Assembly (NCBI GenBank): GCA_021300575.1
Contig: JAJTDM010000049.1
Span: 1 to 64,000 of the forward strand
Length of the DNA stretch: 64,000 nt
Reading direction: 5' to 3'
From: Rubrivivax sp.
GTDB lineage: Bacteria > Pseudomonadota > Gammaproteobacteria > Burkholderiales > Burkholderiaceae_C
Below, piece by piece: positions 9,891 through 17,906 of the stretch. The notes below the pieces were generated by a model. That model was not told where the DNA came from and made no database searches. It saw only the letters and a list, made by a program, of their open reading frames with translations. Both the position numbers and the translations under genes were made by a program. Within the stretch, counting starts at the first letter, position 1, and the number at the start of each line of letters is the position of its first letter.

Positions 9891-10619
9891 TCAGTTCAAG
9901 GCTTTCTGACCCGCAGCGCGCTCCTCCTTGAGCGTCATCAGGCGCTCAATCTGGGCCAGCGACACCAGATGCGCGTACACGGCCGGCAGGTAGCGCTTCT
10001 CACGCATCTCCAGGAAGCGATCGTTGGACAGGTTGTTCAGCCGCTCCTCGTTGACGACGTAGCAGCCACTGATGTTCTTGGCGGTCTGCCCTTGACGGAC
10101 ACGCATGTTCAAGGGGGTGAAGAGGTTGTGCTCGGCAAAGTACTTGCAGAAAGAGCGCGTGAACTGGTCCATCTGCTGCAACTCGCCCAGATAGCGCTTC
10201 ACGTTCTCGATCGCCTCGGACGGCTCGCCATCCTCCTTGAACAAGGGCACGCCCTCGCTCTGGTTCACCAGCGCACTGCCCTCGTCGATGCAGACCGTGA
10301 ACTGCCCTTCCTGGCCCGTCCTGGCCAGCGCGAAGGGATAGCGGCGGATGATCGCCGGCACGTAGGACGCTTGCCATTTGCCCTCAGCGTCCACGAAAAG
10401 GTTCTCGCCCTCGTCCAACCCCATGAGCGCCACGGGACGAAACTCGTCCTGCGCCTTGTCCTCCAGGAACACTACGGGGTAGATGGCCGCAGCGCGAGCG
10501 AACTCGTGGACCATGACGGAAGCGATATGGAACTGGGATGCGAACCCGAACCCGTCGATCTGCTTGATCTTGGTGGTGGCATGGCGGGTCTTGCTGACGG
10601 GTACCAACTGCTGGAACAT
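9891..10619 (-). CDS. SapC family protein
   Basis: A 242-residue protein of the SapC family (Pfam PF07277), recognised by the overall pattern MFQQLVPVSKTRH, HIASVMVHEFARAA, YPVVFL and QFTVCIDEGS. Pfam associates the family with the Campylobacter fetus surface layer; the molecular role is not established. I chose the ATG at 10619 because GAGGAGAG stands seven bases upstream; an in-frame start at 10679 would add 20 residues with no better ribosome site. No signal peptide is visible, so the protein is probably cytoplasmic or membrane-associated. It is the first gene of an apparent two-gene unit with the giant LEPR-XLL protein, 44 bases downstream, which suggests it helps make, export or fold that protein (inference). 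Confidence 0.88.
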   Translation of the reverse strand: MFQQLVPVSKTRHATTKIKQIDGFGFASQFHIASVMVHEFARAAAIYPVVFLEDKAQDEFRPVALMGLDEGENLFVDAEGKWQASYVPAIIRRYPFALARTGQEGQFTVCIDEGSALVNQSEGVPLFKEDGEPSEAIENVKRYLGELQQMDQFTRSFCKYFAEHNLFTPLNMRVRQGQTAKNISGCYVVNEERLNNLSNDRFLEMREKRYLPAVYAHLVSLAQIERLMTLKEERAAGQKALN

Positions 10620-10868
10620 GAAAGGCTCTCCTCGGTTCATTGGGGCTTGTGGGGCGCGAAGCGATGCCGGCGACCGCACGAAGCCCTGACGACAGAACTT
10701 TATCCGGCCTGATCCCCAGTGGTGAAAGCGGTGACAGAAAATGTAAGAAATGAAAGCCCAGGAAAAAGGGAAAACCCTGATCCCGAACCAACGGGATCTG
10801 CACGGTGGTGCCGCCTACAGCCCGCGCCGCGTCGCCGGCTCTTCGCGCCCGGCGGAATTCCCCGCGAT

Positions 10869-12923
10869 ATGTCGTTGAGTTTCTGGCGCGCCGGCCTGAA
10901 GGCACTTGCAGTGCTCTTCTTGACAGGGTGTAGCCTGGCCTCGGGGCCTGCCGCCCCGGAACCTCCTGGGCGGTGGGTGATCGACAGCGGCTGGGCCGCC
11001 CTGCGGGACGCCTCGGGCACCTTGACGCTGGAGCAGGTACGCGACGCTGAGCTCGCCAACAGCTTCGTCCCGCAGACCGGAGCGCCCCGTCTGGGCTATC
11101 TGCGCGGCGCAGTCTGGTTGCGCAACACGATCAGACCGCCCGCCAGCGCCTTCGGCGAAGCCATGCTGGAACTGCAGTTTCCTGCCATCGACGAGGCCAC
11201 GCTGTTCTGGCCCCGGCCGGATGGAGGGTTTGAAGAACGCCAGGCTGGTGACCACCACCCAATGGCGCAGCGCGATTTCCAGCACCGCAACATCGTCTTC
11301 AAGGTCGGCTTCGTGGATGACATGCCGGTCACGTTCTACCTCAGGCTGCAAGGTACGCACGTCAACAACTTCAACGTCGTGCTGTGGACGCCGCAGCGCT
11401 TCCTCTCGGCCGCGCTGTCAGAGCAGTTGCTGTGGGGTCTGCTGCTGGCACTTCACGGCATCCTGATCCTGACCAACTTGTGGGCGTTCTATTCGACGCG
11501 CGACACCGATTCAGGGCTTTTCGCCCTGTTCATTTCAGTGAGCTTCGTCAGCATCTCTTTTCTCGAGGGTTTCGGGCACCAGTACCTGCTGGACGGACAG
11601 CCAGCTCTGAACGATGCCCTGGTTGTCACCTTCTGGATGCTGACGCCGCCGGCGGCCTACCTCTTCCTGCTGCGCTATGTGGGCCTGATAGGCACCCACG
11701 CGACGGTGCGCTGGCCCACATGGCTCGTGGTGGTGCTTACCGCCTGGGCGGCGGTCGTGATCGCGATAGACCAAGCACTGCACCCGCTGTGGACAAGGCC
11801 AGCCTATACCGCCACACAGCTCGTCAGCGTGTTCATGCTGCCGGTAATCCTGGCGTGGCGGGGATGGGTCCAGCACTTGCGCGACGCTCAGCTGATGTTG
11901 TTGGCCAGCATGCCATCCCTGCTGGGCGTGGGCCTGCGACTGGGGCGGAACCTCGGCTTTCTGCCACCGCACCCCATCACCGACAGCGCTTACTACTTCG
12001 GGCTGGCTGCCTACCTCCTGCTGCTGAACTACAACGTCAGCAACAGATACCTGACGCTACGGCAGGAGAAGGAAGAAGCCCAAAACCTGGCACTGGCCGC
12101 GTCAAGACGAGCCGAGCAGGAACTGGAGCAGCGTGTGGCACAACGGACCGCAGACATCCAGGCAGCCATGCAGCAGGTCCAGACCTCGCTTGAACTGGAG
12201 CGCAAGTTGCTGTCCGACCATCGCGCCTTTTACGCGACGGTTTCACACGAGTTGCGAACACCCCTGGCCGTGATCAACGCCACCGCAGAGAACCTGGCCA
12301 TGCTGGACAGCCAGGCGCAAGCTTCGACCCGTGCCCGTTACCGCAAGATTCTGGACGCCAGCCACCGCCTCGGCACGCTGCTGGACCGCTACTTGCAGCA
12401 GAACCGATTCGATCGCAGCGCGGGTGTGGGACGCAGTTCCCCCACGGACCTGAGGCTGCTGCTTGAAGACGCCGGGCGTGCCGCGCGGCTGGCCGGACAG
12501 GGACAGCGGATTCAGGTCGAGGTCACAGATGCGGCGGAGCCGTTCATCTGCGACGAAGTCTTGACGCGATTGGCACTGAACAGCCTGGCCGAGAACGCCG
12601 CCAAGTACACGCCGCCCGGCGCCAGCATCCTGGTGCGCGGCCGCGTGGCGACGATGGCGGGAGGGCGCCAGGCGCTGCTGGAAATCATCGACGACGGTCC
12701 CGGCATTTCCAGCGACGATCTGGCGCGGGTCTTCGAGTCGGCCTTCCGGGGTGCCAATGCCGCTGGCGTGCCGGGCACCGGCATGGGTCTTCCGCTGGCG
12801 CAACGGATGATCGAACTCCAGGGAGGCAGCCTTCGCCTGGACAGCGGCGCCGGGGGCGGAACGCGCGCAATGGTGGTGCTGCCGGAAGGCTTTCGTGCGC
12901 CCACTGATGCCCCCGTCGGCTGA
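10869..12923 (+). CDS. 7TMR-DISM sensor histidine kinase
   Basis: A 684-residue membrane histidine kinase. The chosen ATG at 10869 gives an N-terminal signal sequence ending LFLTGC, a lipobox-like cysteine at about residue 20. Residues about 30-180 form a periplasmic 7TMR-DISM extracellular domain (family 2 type; WLRNTI, FYLRLQGTH). About 190-400 hold seven hydrophobic segments (LLLALHGILILTNLWAF and following). A coiled coil follows (ELEQRVAQRTADIQ), then the HisKA domain with SHELRTP (His460) and the ATPase domain with N box NSLAENAAKYTPPG, G1 box DDGPGIS and G2 box GTGMGLPLA. All kinase motifs are intact. An in-frame start at 10719 exists but would bury the signal peptide. It ends 64 bases from the end of a convergent response-regulator gene, its likely partner. 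DISM sensors are thought to bind carbohydrates or other small ligands; the signal here is unknown. Confidence 0.9.
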   Translation: MSLSFWRAGLKALAVLFLTGCSLASGPAAPEPPGRWVIDSGWAALRDASGTLTLEQVRDAELANSFVPQTGAPRLGYLRGAVWLRNTIRPPASAFGEAMLELQFPAIDEATLFWPRPDGGFEERQAGDHHPMAQRDFQHRNIVFKVGFVDDMPVTFYLRLQGTHVNNFNVVLWTPQRFLSAALSEQLLWGLLLALHGILILTNLWAFYSTRDTDSGLFALFISVSFVSISFLEGFGHQYLLDGQPALNDALVVTFWMLTPPAAYLFLLRYVGLIGTHATVRWPTWLVVVLTAWAAVVIAIDQALHPLWTRPAYTATQLVSVFMLPVILAWRGWVQHLRDAQLMLLASMPSLLGVGLRLGRNLGFLPPHPITDSAYYFGLAAYLLLLNYNVSNRYLTLRQEKEEAQNLALAASRRAEQELEQRVAQRTADIQAAMQQVQTSLELERKLLSDHRAFYATVSHELRTPLAVINATAENLAMLDSQAQASTRARYRKILDASHRLGTLLDRYLQQNRFDRSAGVGRSSPTDLRLLLEDAGRAARLAGQGQRIQVEVTDAAEPFICDEVLTRLALNSLAENAAKYTPPGASILVRGRVATMAGGRQALLEIIDDGPGISSDDLARVFESAFRGANAAGVPGTGMGLPLAQRMIELQGGSLRLDSGAGGGTRAMVVLPEGFRAPTDAPVG

Positions 12924-12987
12924 CGGCCTGTCTTGCGCACGCCCCTGGCTGCTGTGCAGCACCCAAGGAACGCACGGCGACCGCTCC

Positions 12988-13647
12988 TCACCTTCGCTCA
13001 ATGACTCCAAGAAACCCGTAGCCCTCGCGGTGCAAGGTCTTCAAGGGGAGTTCTTGGCCCACCTCACGGCGCCACCGCAAGCGCAGGCGGCTGACCAGAG
13101 TGTCCAGCCGCCTCAGGTCGTAGCTGGACCAGTCATGGCCCATGGACTCGACCAACTGGCGTTTGGATACCGGCTCTGCACCGGCCTCGCACAAACACCG
13201 CACCAGGATCAGTTCCTGGGGTGTCAGGTTCATGGAGCGGCCTTCGGGGTCGCTCAGCCGGCCCGAGCTGACATCCAGAATCCACTCACTGCCCACACGT
13301 CGCAAGAGCGCATCGATGATGGCGCCGAGTTCGAGAAGGCCAAAGGGCTTGACCAGGTAGTGGTCAGCGCCACACCTCAGGCCCTCAATCCGATCCTGCA
13401 GTTGCCCTCGAGCCGTCAGCATGATGATCCCGGCCTGGGACGACTGCTCACGCACCATTCGCGCAGCGTCCAAGCCGCTACCGTCGGGCAGCATCAAGTC
13501 CAGCAGGCATATGCGGGCCTGCGGAACCAAGGGCACGAACTCGGTCAAGGTGCCCGCCTGCAGCACGCGGTGCCCACGATTGCAAAGGAAATCGGCCACC
13601 TCTTCACGGAGCGCCAATTCGTCTTCCAGCAACAAGATCGTTGGCAT
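12988..13647 (-). CDS. OmpR/PhoB-type response regulator
   Basis: A 219-residue DNA-binding response regulator. The receiver domain (about 1-115) has the acidic pair E8/D9, the phospho-acceptor D50 in LLDLMLPDGSG, the conserved Thr in MLTARG and Lys in YLVKPF. The C-terminal winged-helix domain (about 125-215) has LTPQELILVRCLCEAG, the recognition-helix region LDTLVSRLRLRW and HREGYGFLG. The gene faces the 7TMR-DISM kinase, which it probably serves, although such pairs are usually co-transcribed rather than convergent. Upstream, 13648-13919 is a non-coding divergent region shared with the carbamoyltransferase gene; I see no clear operator in it. Confidence 0.92.
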   Translation of the reverse strand: MPTILLLEDELALREEVADFLCNRGHRVLQAGTLTEFVPLVPQARICLLDLMLPDGSGLDAARMVREQSSQAGIIMLTARGQLQDRIEGLRCGADHYLVKPFGLLELGAIIDALLRRVGSEWILDVSSGRLSDPEGRSMNLTPQELILVRCLCEAGAEPVSKRQLVESMGHDWSSYDLRRLDTLVSRLRLRWRREVGQELPLKTLHREGYGFLGVIERR

Positions 13648-13919
13648 CTCAGGGGACTCTGCTCATGGGCCCCGCACCTGCAGTTCTCTCACAGAGTTCG
13701 GCTCCATCACGGTGAAAAAGGGTGCTCCGGCGAACGTTGTTGCAGGCCTTGGAAAACGCTGCCGCGATCACATGCCCGCTGATGCCATGAGAATATCAAA
13801 CTCGCAGACGTGCACCCTGGACAGTCTGGGTCTGGCGACGTCCAAGCGAGGGGGGCCTGTTCCACGGGACATGACACGGAATCGCGCGCAGGTTCCATTT
13901 CGATCACGAAAGTCGAGCC

Positions 13920-15452
13920 TTGAAGCTTCTCGCACTTGCATTGCCCCACCACGACGCGAGCATTGCTGCACTGGACGGCAGCCGCGTTCGATACATCAAG
14001 CTGGAACGCACACGCCAGCAGAAGAGATACAGCCCCGGCAGCGTACTCGAGTGGCTGCGAATCGCTGAGCAAGCGTTCCGGCTGTCTGGCAGCGACGTGG
14101 ATGACTTCGTCTTCTGCATCGACCCTGGCGCATTGCCGAAGCAGGTCGCTGGCGACACAGCAGATAACACGCTCGAACAGTTGGCACGCGGCACCTCCCC
14201 GGCGCTTGCGTTAAGCCCGGCCCTGTGCCAGTTCTTCCAGGTGCCCCACGGCTGGCTCATCAGCCACCACTTTGCGCACTCGCTCGACCACTGGATGCTC
14301 GGCTCAGGCGAAGCTGATGTACGCATCGTCATTGACGGCCTGGGCGATGGTCGCCCGTGGAGCGTTTACCGGGGTGACACCCTGGTGGCAGGCGGCGATA
14401 TTCGCCGCGGCTCCATTGGCTGGGGCATCAGGGAGGCCGGCAAGCTGCTGGACGTCAGCTACGGACATTACAACGACATCGCCGGCAAGGTCATGGGGCT
14501 GCAGGCGTATGGAAAGGTTGACACCGGATTCCTGCAGACTCTGGAACGCTTCGGGATGGAAGATATCGCTGAGATCTGGTCTGTCGAGCATTGGAAGCGT
14601 CACCGTGGGGACGCATTGGTGGCGCGATGGAGCCTGCTGGACTGGATTGCAACGGTCCACCATCGGATGGAAGGGGTCCTGGTGGACTTCTTCGCCCGGT
14701 ATGCGCGGCCGGATGAGGTGATTGCCTATTCCGGCGGGGTTGCGCAGAACGTGGTCTGGAACTCGGCGTTGCGCGAGAAGTTTCCGCAACTGCAGGTTCC
14801 TCCCCACGCCTCGGACGAAGGACTGAGCCTTGGTGCGCTGGAGTGGCTGCGCCGTCATCATGCGCTTCCCAGACTGCAGATCGACCACTTCCCCTACTCT
14901 CAAGATGACGAGGCGCCGCCGACCGGACCGTCCCCGCATACCCTGGAAAGGGCAGCCGATCTTCTGGCCCGCGGCAGGAGCGTGGGTTGGTACCAGGGAC
15001 GCGGAGAGATCGGCCCACGCGCCCTGGGCCATCGATCCATCTTCATCGATCCCCGACTTCCGGATGCCCGTTCTCGCTTGAACCGCATCAAGCGCAGAGA
15101 GGCCTACAGGCCGTTTGGCGCCAGTGTGCTTGACGAACACTTCGACGCGCACTTCGAAGGCGCGGCTGACGAATTCATGCTTTACGCCTGCCGTGTGACC
15201 AATCCCGCGCTCGCGTCGATTGGTCATGTGGATGGCTCGTCAAGGGTGCAGCGGGTGACTGCCCGAAACCAACTCTTGCGGGGCCTGCTGGGCGCCTTCA
15301 TGGAACGGACCGGGTGCCCGGTTCTGGCCAATACCAGCCTGAACATCGCGGGCAAGCCGCTCGCGGCGTTTCCTGAGAACGCGCGGCAAGTCTTTCACGA
15401 CACCGATATCGATGCGATGGTGATCGGAGACGAACTGCTGTTGAAGCCCTGA
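13920..15452 (+). CDS. NodU/CmcH-family carbamoyltransferase
   Basis: A 510-residue O-carbamoyltransferase of the NodU/CmcH/TobZ family, which transfers carbamoyl from carbamoyl phosphate by way of carbamoyl-adenylate to a hydroxyl of a sugar or natural product. The start is TTG at 13920; the reading from there matches the family N-terminus (LKLLALALPHHDASIAAL) and there is no better upstream start, though the ribosome site is weak. The Kae1-like domain carries the metal-site motif HHFAH (116-120), YSGGVAQNVVWNSAL and SDEGLSLGAL. The C-terminal part has GPRALGHRS, KRREAYRPFGASVL and NTSLNIAGKPL, all expected. The acceptor is unknown. Neighbours are two iron oxygenases on the opposite strand and a nucleotidyltransferase, suggesting a small tailoring pathway. 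No polyketide synthase, NRPS or sugar biosynthesis genes lie in the window. Confidence 0.9.
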   Translation: MKLLALALPHHDASIAALDGSRVRYIKLERTRQQKRYSPGSVLEWLRIAEQAFRLSGSDVDDFVFCIDPGALPKQVAGDTADNTLEQLARGTSPALALSPALCQFFQVPHGWLISHHFAHSLDHWMLGSGEADVRIVIDGLGDGRPWSVYRGDTLVAGGDIRRGSIGWGIREAGKLLDVSYGHYNDIAGKVMGLQAYGKVDTGFLQTLERFGMEDIAEIWSVEHWKRHRGDALVARWSLLDWIATVHHRMEGVLVDFFARYARPDEVIAYSGGVAQNVVWNSALREKFPQLQVPPHASDEGLSLGALEWLRRHHALPRLQIDHFPYSQDDEAPPTGPSPHTLERAADLLARGRSVGWYQGRGEIGPRALGHRSIFIDPRLPDARSRLNRIKRREAYRPFGASVLDEHFDAHFEGAADEFMLYACRVTNPALASIGHVDGSSRVQRVTARNQLLRGLLGAFMERTGCPVLANTSLNIAGKPLAAFPENARQVFHDTDIDAMVIGDELLLKP

Positions 15453-15453
15453 C

Positions 15454-15480
15454 GTGCCGAGTGGCTCACGATCTCGGCAC
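15454..15480. terminator. intergenic hairpin between convergent genes
   Basis: A perfect 8-bp inverted repeat (GTGCCGAG / CTCGGCAC) with an 11-base loop starts immediately after the carbamoyltransferase stop codon and lies between it and the convergent oxygenase gene. No T-run follows on either strand, so termination efficiency is uncertain. Confidence 0.45.
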
Positions 15481-15528
15481 AGCCTGCAGGACTTCAAGCC
15501 ACCTCGGCGGTAAACGCAAGGCGCAGGT

Positions 15529-16044
15529 TCAGGCTTCAGCGTTCAGCCAGTTGAGATTCAAGACAAGGCGGTATGGGGCGTCGGTACAGGAAGCCCCCGT
15601 GTGCCGCAAACTTGAGTCAAACACGACGAACCGGTTCTCTGCACTTTGCACACGCCTGCCGTCCTCAAACACGGTGTAGCCGTTGTTGTCGTTGAGGTAC
15701 AGGATGCCCGTGGATGCACCGGGTCGTCGGACATCCACATGGAGCCCGTACTCGAGGTGCCTGTCAAGCGGCCTGGTGAGATTGGCCTTCACCCGCAGCA
15801 AGCGCACCGGGCCGAGCCGGTCCGCCACGGCCTCGAGCATGGGAAGCGCCGGGGACCGGTACGGCTTGCGCGACTGCCAGTGAACGAAACCGTGAACCCA
15901 TTGCAGGTTCTCGGAAGCCGCCATGTCTGGCGAGGCTCCGCTGGACAGGATGGGAACGCATTGCCAGGGAAAGTCGCTCGCCAGCATTCCGTCCCTCAAT
16001 GCGATCAACTCCGCCGGTTGGAGGAAACCATCGATGATCTTCAC
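15529..16044 (-). CDS. Fe(II)/2-oxoglutarate-dependent oxygenase
   Basis: A 171-residue protein starting at a GTG whose first four bases overlap the stop of the upstream JmjC gene (GTGA), a sign of translational coupling. Metal and cosubstrate residues of the 2OG-Fe(II) oxygenase fold can be read: HxD at H102/D104 (LHVDVRR), distal H148 (RHTGAS) and R159 (YRLVLNLN) for 2-oxoglutarate. GILYLND and VFDSSLRHTG are the usual strand motifs around them. The protein is short, with only the core jelly roll and a short N-terminal helix, as in small prolyl-hydroxylase-like enzymes. Substrate unknown; the context suggests hydroxylation of a small molecule or peptide that may be carbamoylated by the neighbour (inference). 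Confidence 0.8.
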   Translation of the reverse strand: MKIIDGFLQPAELIALRDGMLASDFPWQCVPILSSGASPDMAASENLQWVHGFVHWQSRKPYRSPALPMLEAVADRLGPVRLLRVKANLTRPLDRHLEYGLHVDVRRPGASTGILYLNDNNGYTVFEDGRRVQSAENRFVVFDSSLRHTGASCTDAPYRLVLNLNWLNAEA

Positions 16045-16955
16045 GGGACATGGTCAGGCTGACCGACGGGAAGCGCAAAACGTGGCCTGACTCGACGACC
16101 GGCGAGCAGGTCGTCGAGCATCTTCGAAGCGAGACCTTCTCCAGCGCGTGCTGCCATCATCTGGAAGACGCTTTCAAGATGCGCTGCCAGGGCTCGGGAG
16201 CCAAGATGAAGGTCGTAAAGCGGCTTGTCCGACACTCCTGGTGTGCAAATCGACCGGGCCAGCATGTGGGCGAGGTGCTCCATGCTCACGTGAACCAGAG
16301 CCAGCGTCAGGTGCAGGCAGGGTCCGGCTTCAGCCAGCGCCTCATGCGACCAGCCCTGCGGCACATAGAGCAAGTCACCAGGATTCAAGAGGAAATGCTG
16401 AAGGTCCGGCCCACCGGTTCTTGACGCCGCAGCAGGCCTGCCGACCGACCACCGCTTGCTTCCGAAGAGGTGAACGACCAAGACGTCATGGGTGTCCTCA
16501 TGACGAGGAAATCCCGCGGCACCTGCAGATGAACAGTACAGATTGGCCTGAACCCTGACAGGCAGTGCCGATTCGATGGACTCCGCCAAAGCCCCCACCG
16601 CAGGAATGACGCCATCGATGCCGCTGGCCATCAGCGTGGCCCCCGCCTTCAGCGCCTTCGAGACGCGCTCAGAATCAGGACGCCACACGGTGCCTGACGA
16701 GGACTCGTGAGGACTGCAGTACTCCGGCGTGGGCACGGGCCTGCCGTGCAACCCCAGGCGGAGGTTGCGGTCATCCCAGGCTCGGACACAGCCGAGAGCC
16801 TGGTTGACGTCATTCCAATCGATGATCCGGCGCCGTGAACGATCATCAGGAGACCCGTGCCACGGACCGCACCCGTAAGCCGAAGACAAGAAGCCTTCAA
16901 CGGTGCAGGGATGCATCAGGCCGCGGAAGGGATCAGCTTGGAAGTCGTCAACCAT
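16041..16955 (-). CDS. JmjC/cupin-type iron oxygenase
   Basis: A 304-residue protein from the ATG at 16955; a second ATG at 16916 would give 291 residues. An even longer in-frame reading starts at 17246 but would overlap the opposite-strand nucleotidyltransferase. It resembles cupin_4/JmjC proteins: a helical N-terminus (TVEGFLSSAYGCGPWHGSP, WNDVNQAL), then VQANLYCSSAGAAGFPRHED, the HxD motif at H152/D154, VVHLFGSKRW, and GDLLYVPQGWSHEAL with the distal His204. Relatives hydroxylate ribosomal proteins or small substrates. It is the first gene of a two-gene unit with the 2OG oxygenase, four bases overlapping, and is divergent from a nucleotidyltransferase with about 108 bases between starts. 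Codon use in this group looks less GC-biased than the housekeeping genes around it. Confidence 0.78.
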   Translation of the reverse strand: MVDDFQADPFRGLMHPCTVEGFLSSAYGCGPWHGSPDDRSRRRIIDWNDVNQALGCVRAWDDRNLRLGLHGRPVPTPEYCSPHESSSGTVWRPDSERVSKALKAGATLMASGIDGVIPAVGALAESIESALPVRVQANLYCSSAGAAGFPRHEDTHDVLVVHLFGSKRWSVGRPAAASRTGGPDLQHFLLNPGDLLYVPQGWSHEALAEAGPCLHLTLALVHVSMEHLAHMLARSICTPGVSDKPLYDLHLGSRALAAHLESVFQMMAARAGEGLASKMLDDLLAGRRVRPRFALPVGQPDHVP

Positions 16956-17063
16956 GGACCGCGCATGTTGAAAATGGCCTGCCCCATCATACGATTGGCG
17001 ATGCCTGAGCCGCATTCTCCAGACGCCCTTTAGGGGTGCGCCAACTTGCTTGCCCGCGCCCCG

Positions 17064-17690
17064 ATGAGCATCGATGGACATGAAAAAAGACAGGCCGTGA
17101 TTCGGCCGATCGGTGCGTCGCAGCCTGTCGACGCGGGGGGCTTCATCGTCAACACCTGTGCCGCTGACCTGATCGGGGAGCCCTGGAGCCGCCTTGTCAG
17201 CGACCTCCTGGTCCAATGCCTGGAAGAGTTGGGCCCTTCGCTGCACAGTCTGCAGCTTCGAGGGTCGGTGCCCAGGGGCATCGCAGTGGAGGGCATATCG
17301 GACCTTGACGTGTTCTGCATCACGGATGGGCGGCTCCCGCAGGCTTCTGTCTGGATCGACCGAATGGCGCGCCGCCTACAAGCGCTGCATCCCTTCTGCC
17401 GTGGCCTGGACTTGAGGGTCTGGCCGCTGTGCGATCTGGTCGGGCTTCCATCTGGCCACCCAGCGCGGTTCCTCTTGAAGACGCAAGGTCTGTGCATATG
17501 GGGGCCGGACGTGACAGCAGACTGGCCCCCTGTCCCGCTTGAGCATGCTCAGATCGCCCTGAAGGCCTTGCCCGTCGCGCTGGAGCGCATGCGGATGGCG
17601 ATCGCACGGCGCTCACCTGCTGATGAGGCCCACTGCCCGCACCAGCTTACTGAGGAAAATCCTGGAACTGGGAGAACAAGTTCTGCTTGA
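17064..17690 (+). CDS. stand-alone nucleotidyltransferase-domain protein
   Basis: A 208-residue protein from the ATG at 17064; a TTG at 17046 is also in frame. Residues 67-82 contain the Pol-beta-superfamily motif LRGSVPRGIAVEGISDLD, with the GS pair and the two acidic residues D80 and D82 expected to bind metal. A third acidic residue is plausible in GLDLRVWPL near residue 120. No HEPN partner, kinase or phosphodiesterase domain is attached and no toxin-like gene follows. Such proteins transfer a nucleotide to small molecules (aminoglycoside-type) or proteins. The divergent arrangement with the JmjC/2OG gene pair suggests it belongs to the same group. Substrate unknown. Confidence 0.75.
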   Translation: MSIDGHEKRQAVIRPIGASQPVDAGGFIVNTCAADLIGEPWSRLVSDLLVQCLEELGPSLHSLQLRGSVPRGIAVEGISDLDVFCITDGRLPQASVWIDRMARRLQALHPFCRGLDLRVWPLCDLVGLPSGHPARFLLKTQGLCIWGPDVTADWPPVPLEHAQIALKALPVALERMRMAIARRSPADEAHCPHQLTEENPGTGRTSSA

Positions 17691-17800
17691 AGCCCGCAGG
17701 AGCGACAGGCCGCTCTGACCGACGGGGCGTCATCGTGGGACAACGATGAAGGCTGACTCCGGGTCCGGCTGTGCCGGCCACGAAGCATGCGAGAAGTGGT

Positions 17801-17877
17801 TGGGGTGGCTGATGGGACTCGAACCCACGACGACCAGAATCACAATCTGGGACTCTACCAACTGAGCTACAGCCACC
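17801..17877 (-). tRNA. tRNA-His (GTG)
   Basis: A complete cloverleaf reads on the minus strand, starting with the extra 5' G (G-1) typical of tRNA-His and ending with an encoded CCA. The anticodon loop is TTGTGAT closed by CCAGA/TCTGG, giving anticodon GTG. D loop AGCTCAGTTGGTAGAG and T loop GTTCGAG are normal. The 3' end faces the accessory genes at 13.9-17.7 kb. Confidence 0.97.
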
Positions 17878-17906
17878 GCAGAGAAGGACGAATTATAGCG
17901 CCGCCA

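Noticed and set aside
16956..17246. N-terminal extension of the JmjC protein
   Set aside because: The extra residues overlap the start of the divergent nucleotidyltransferase and do not resemble the family.
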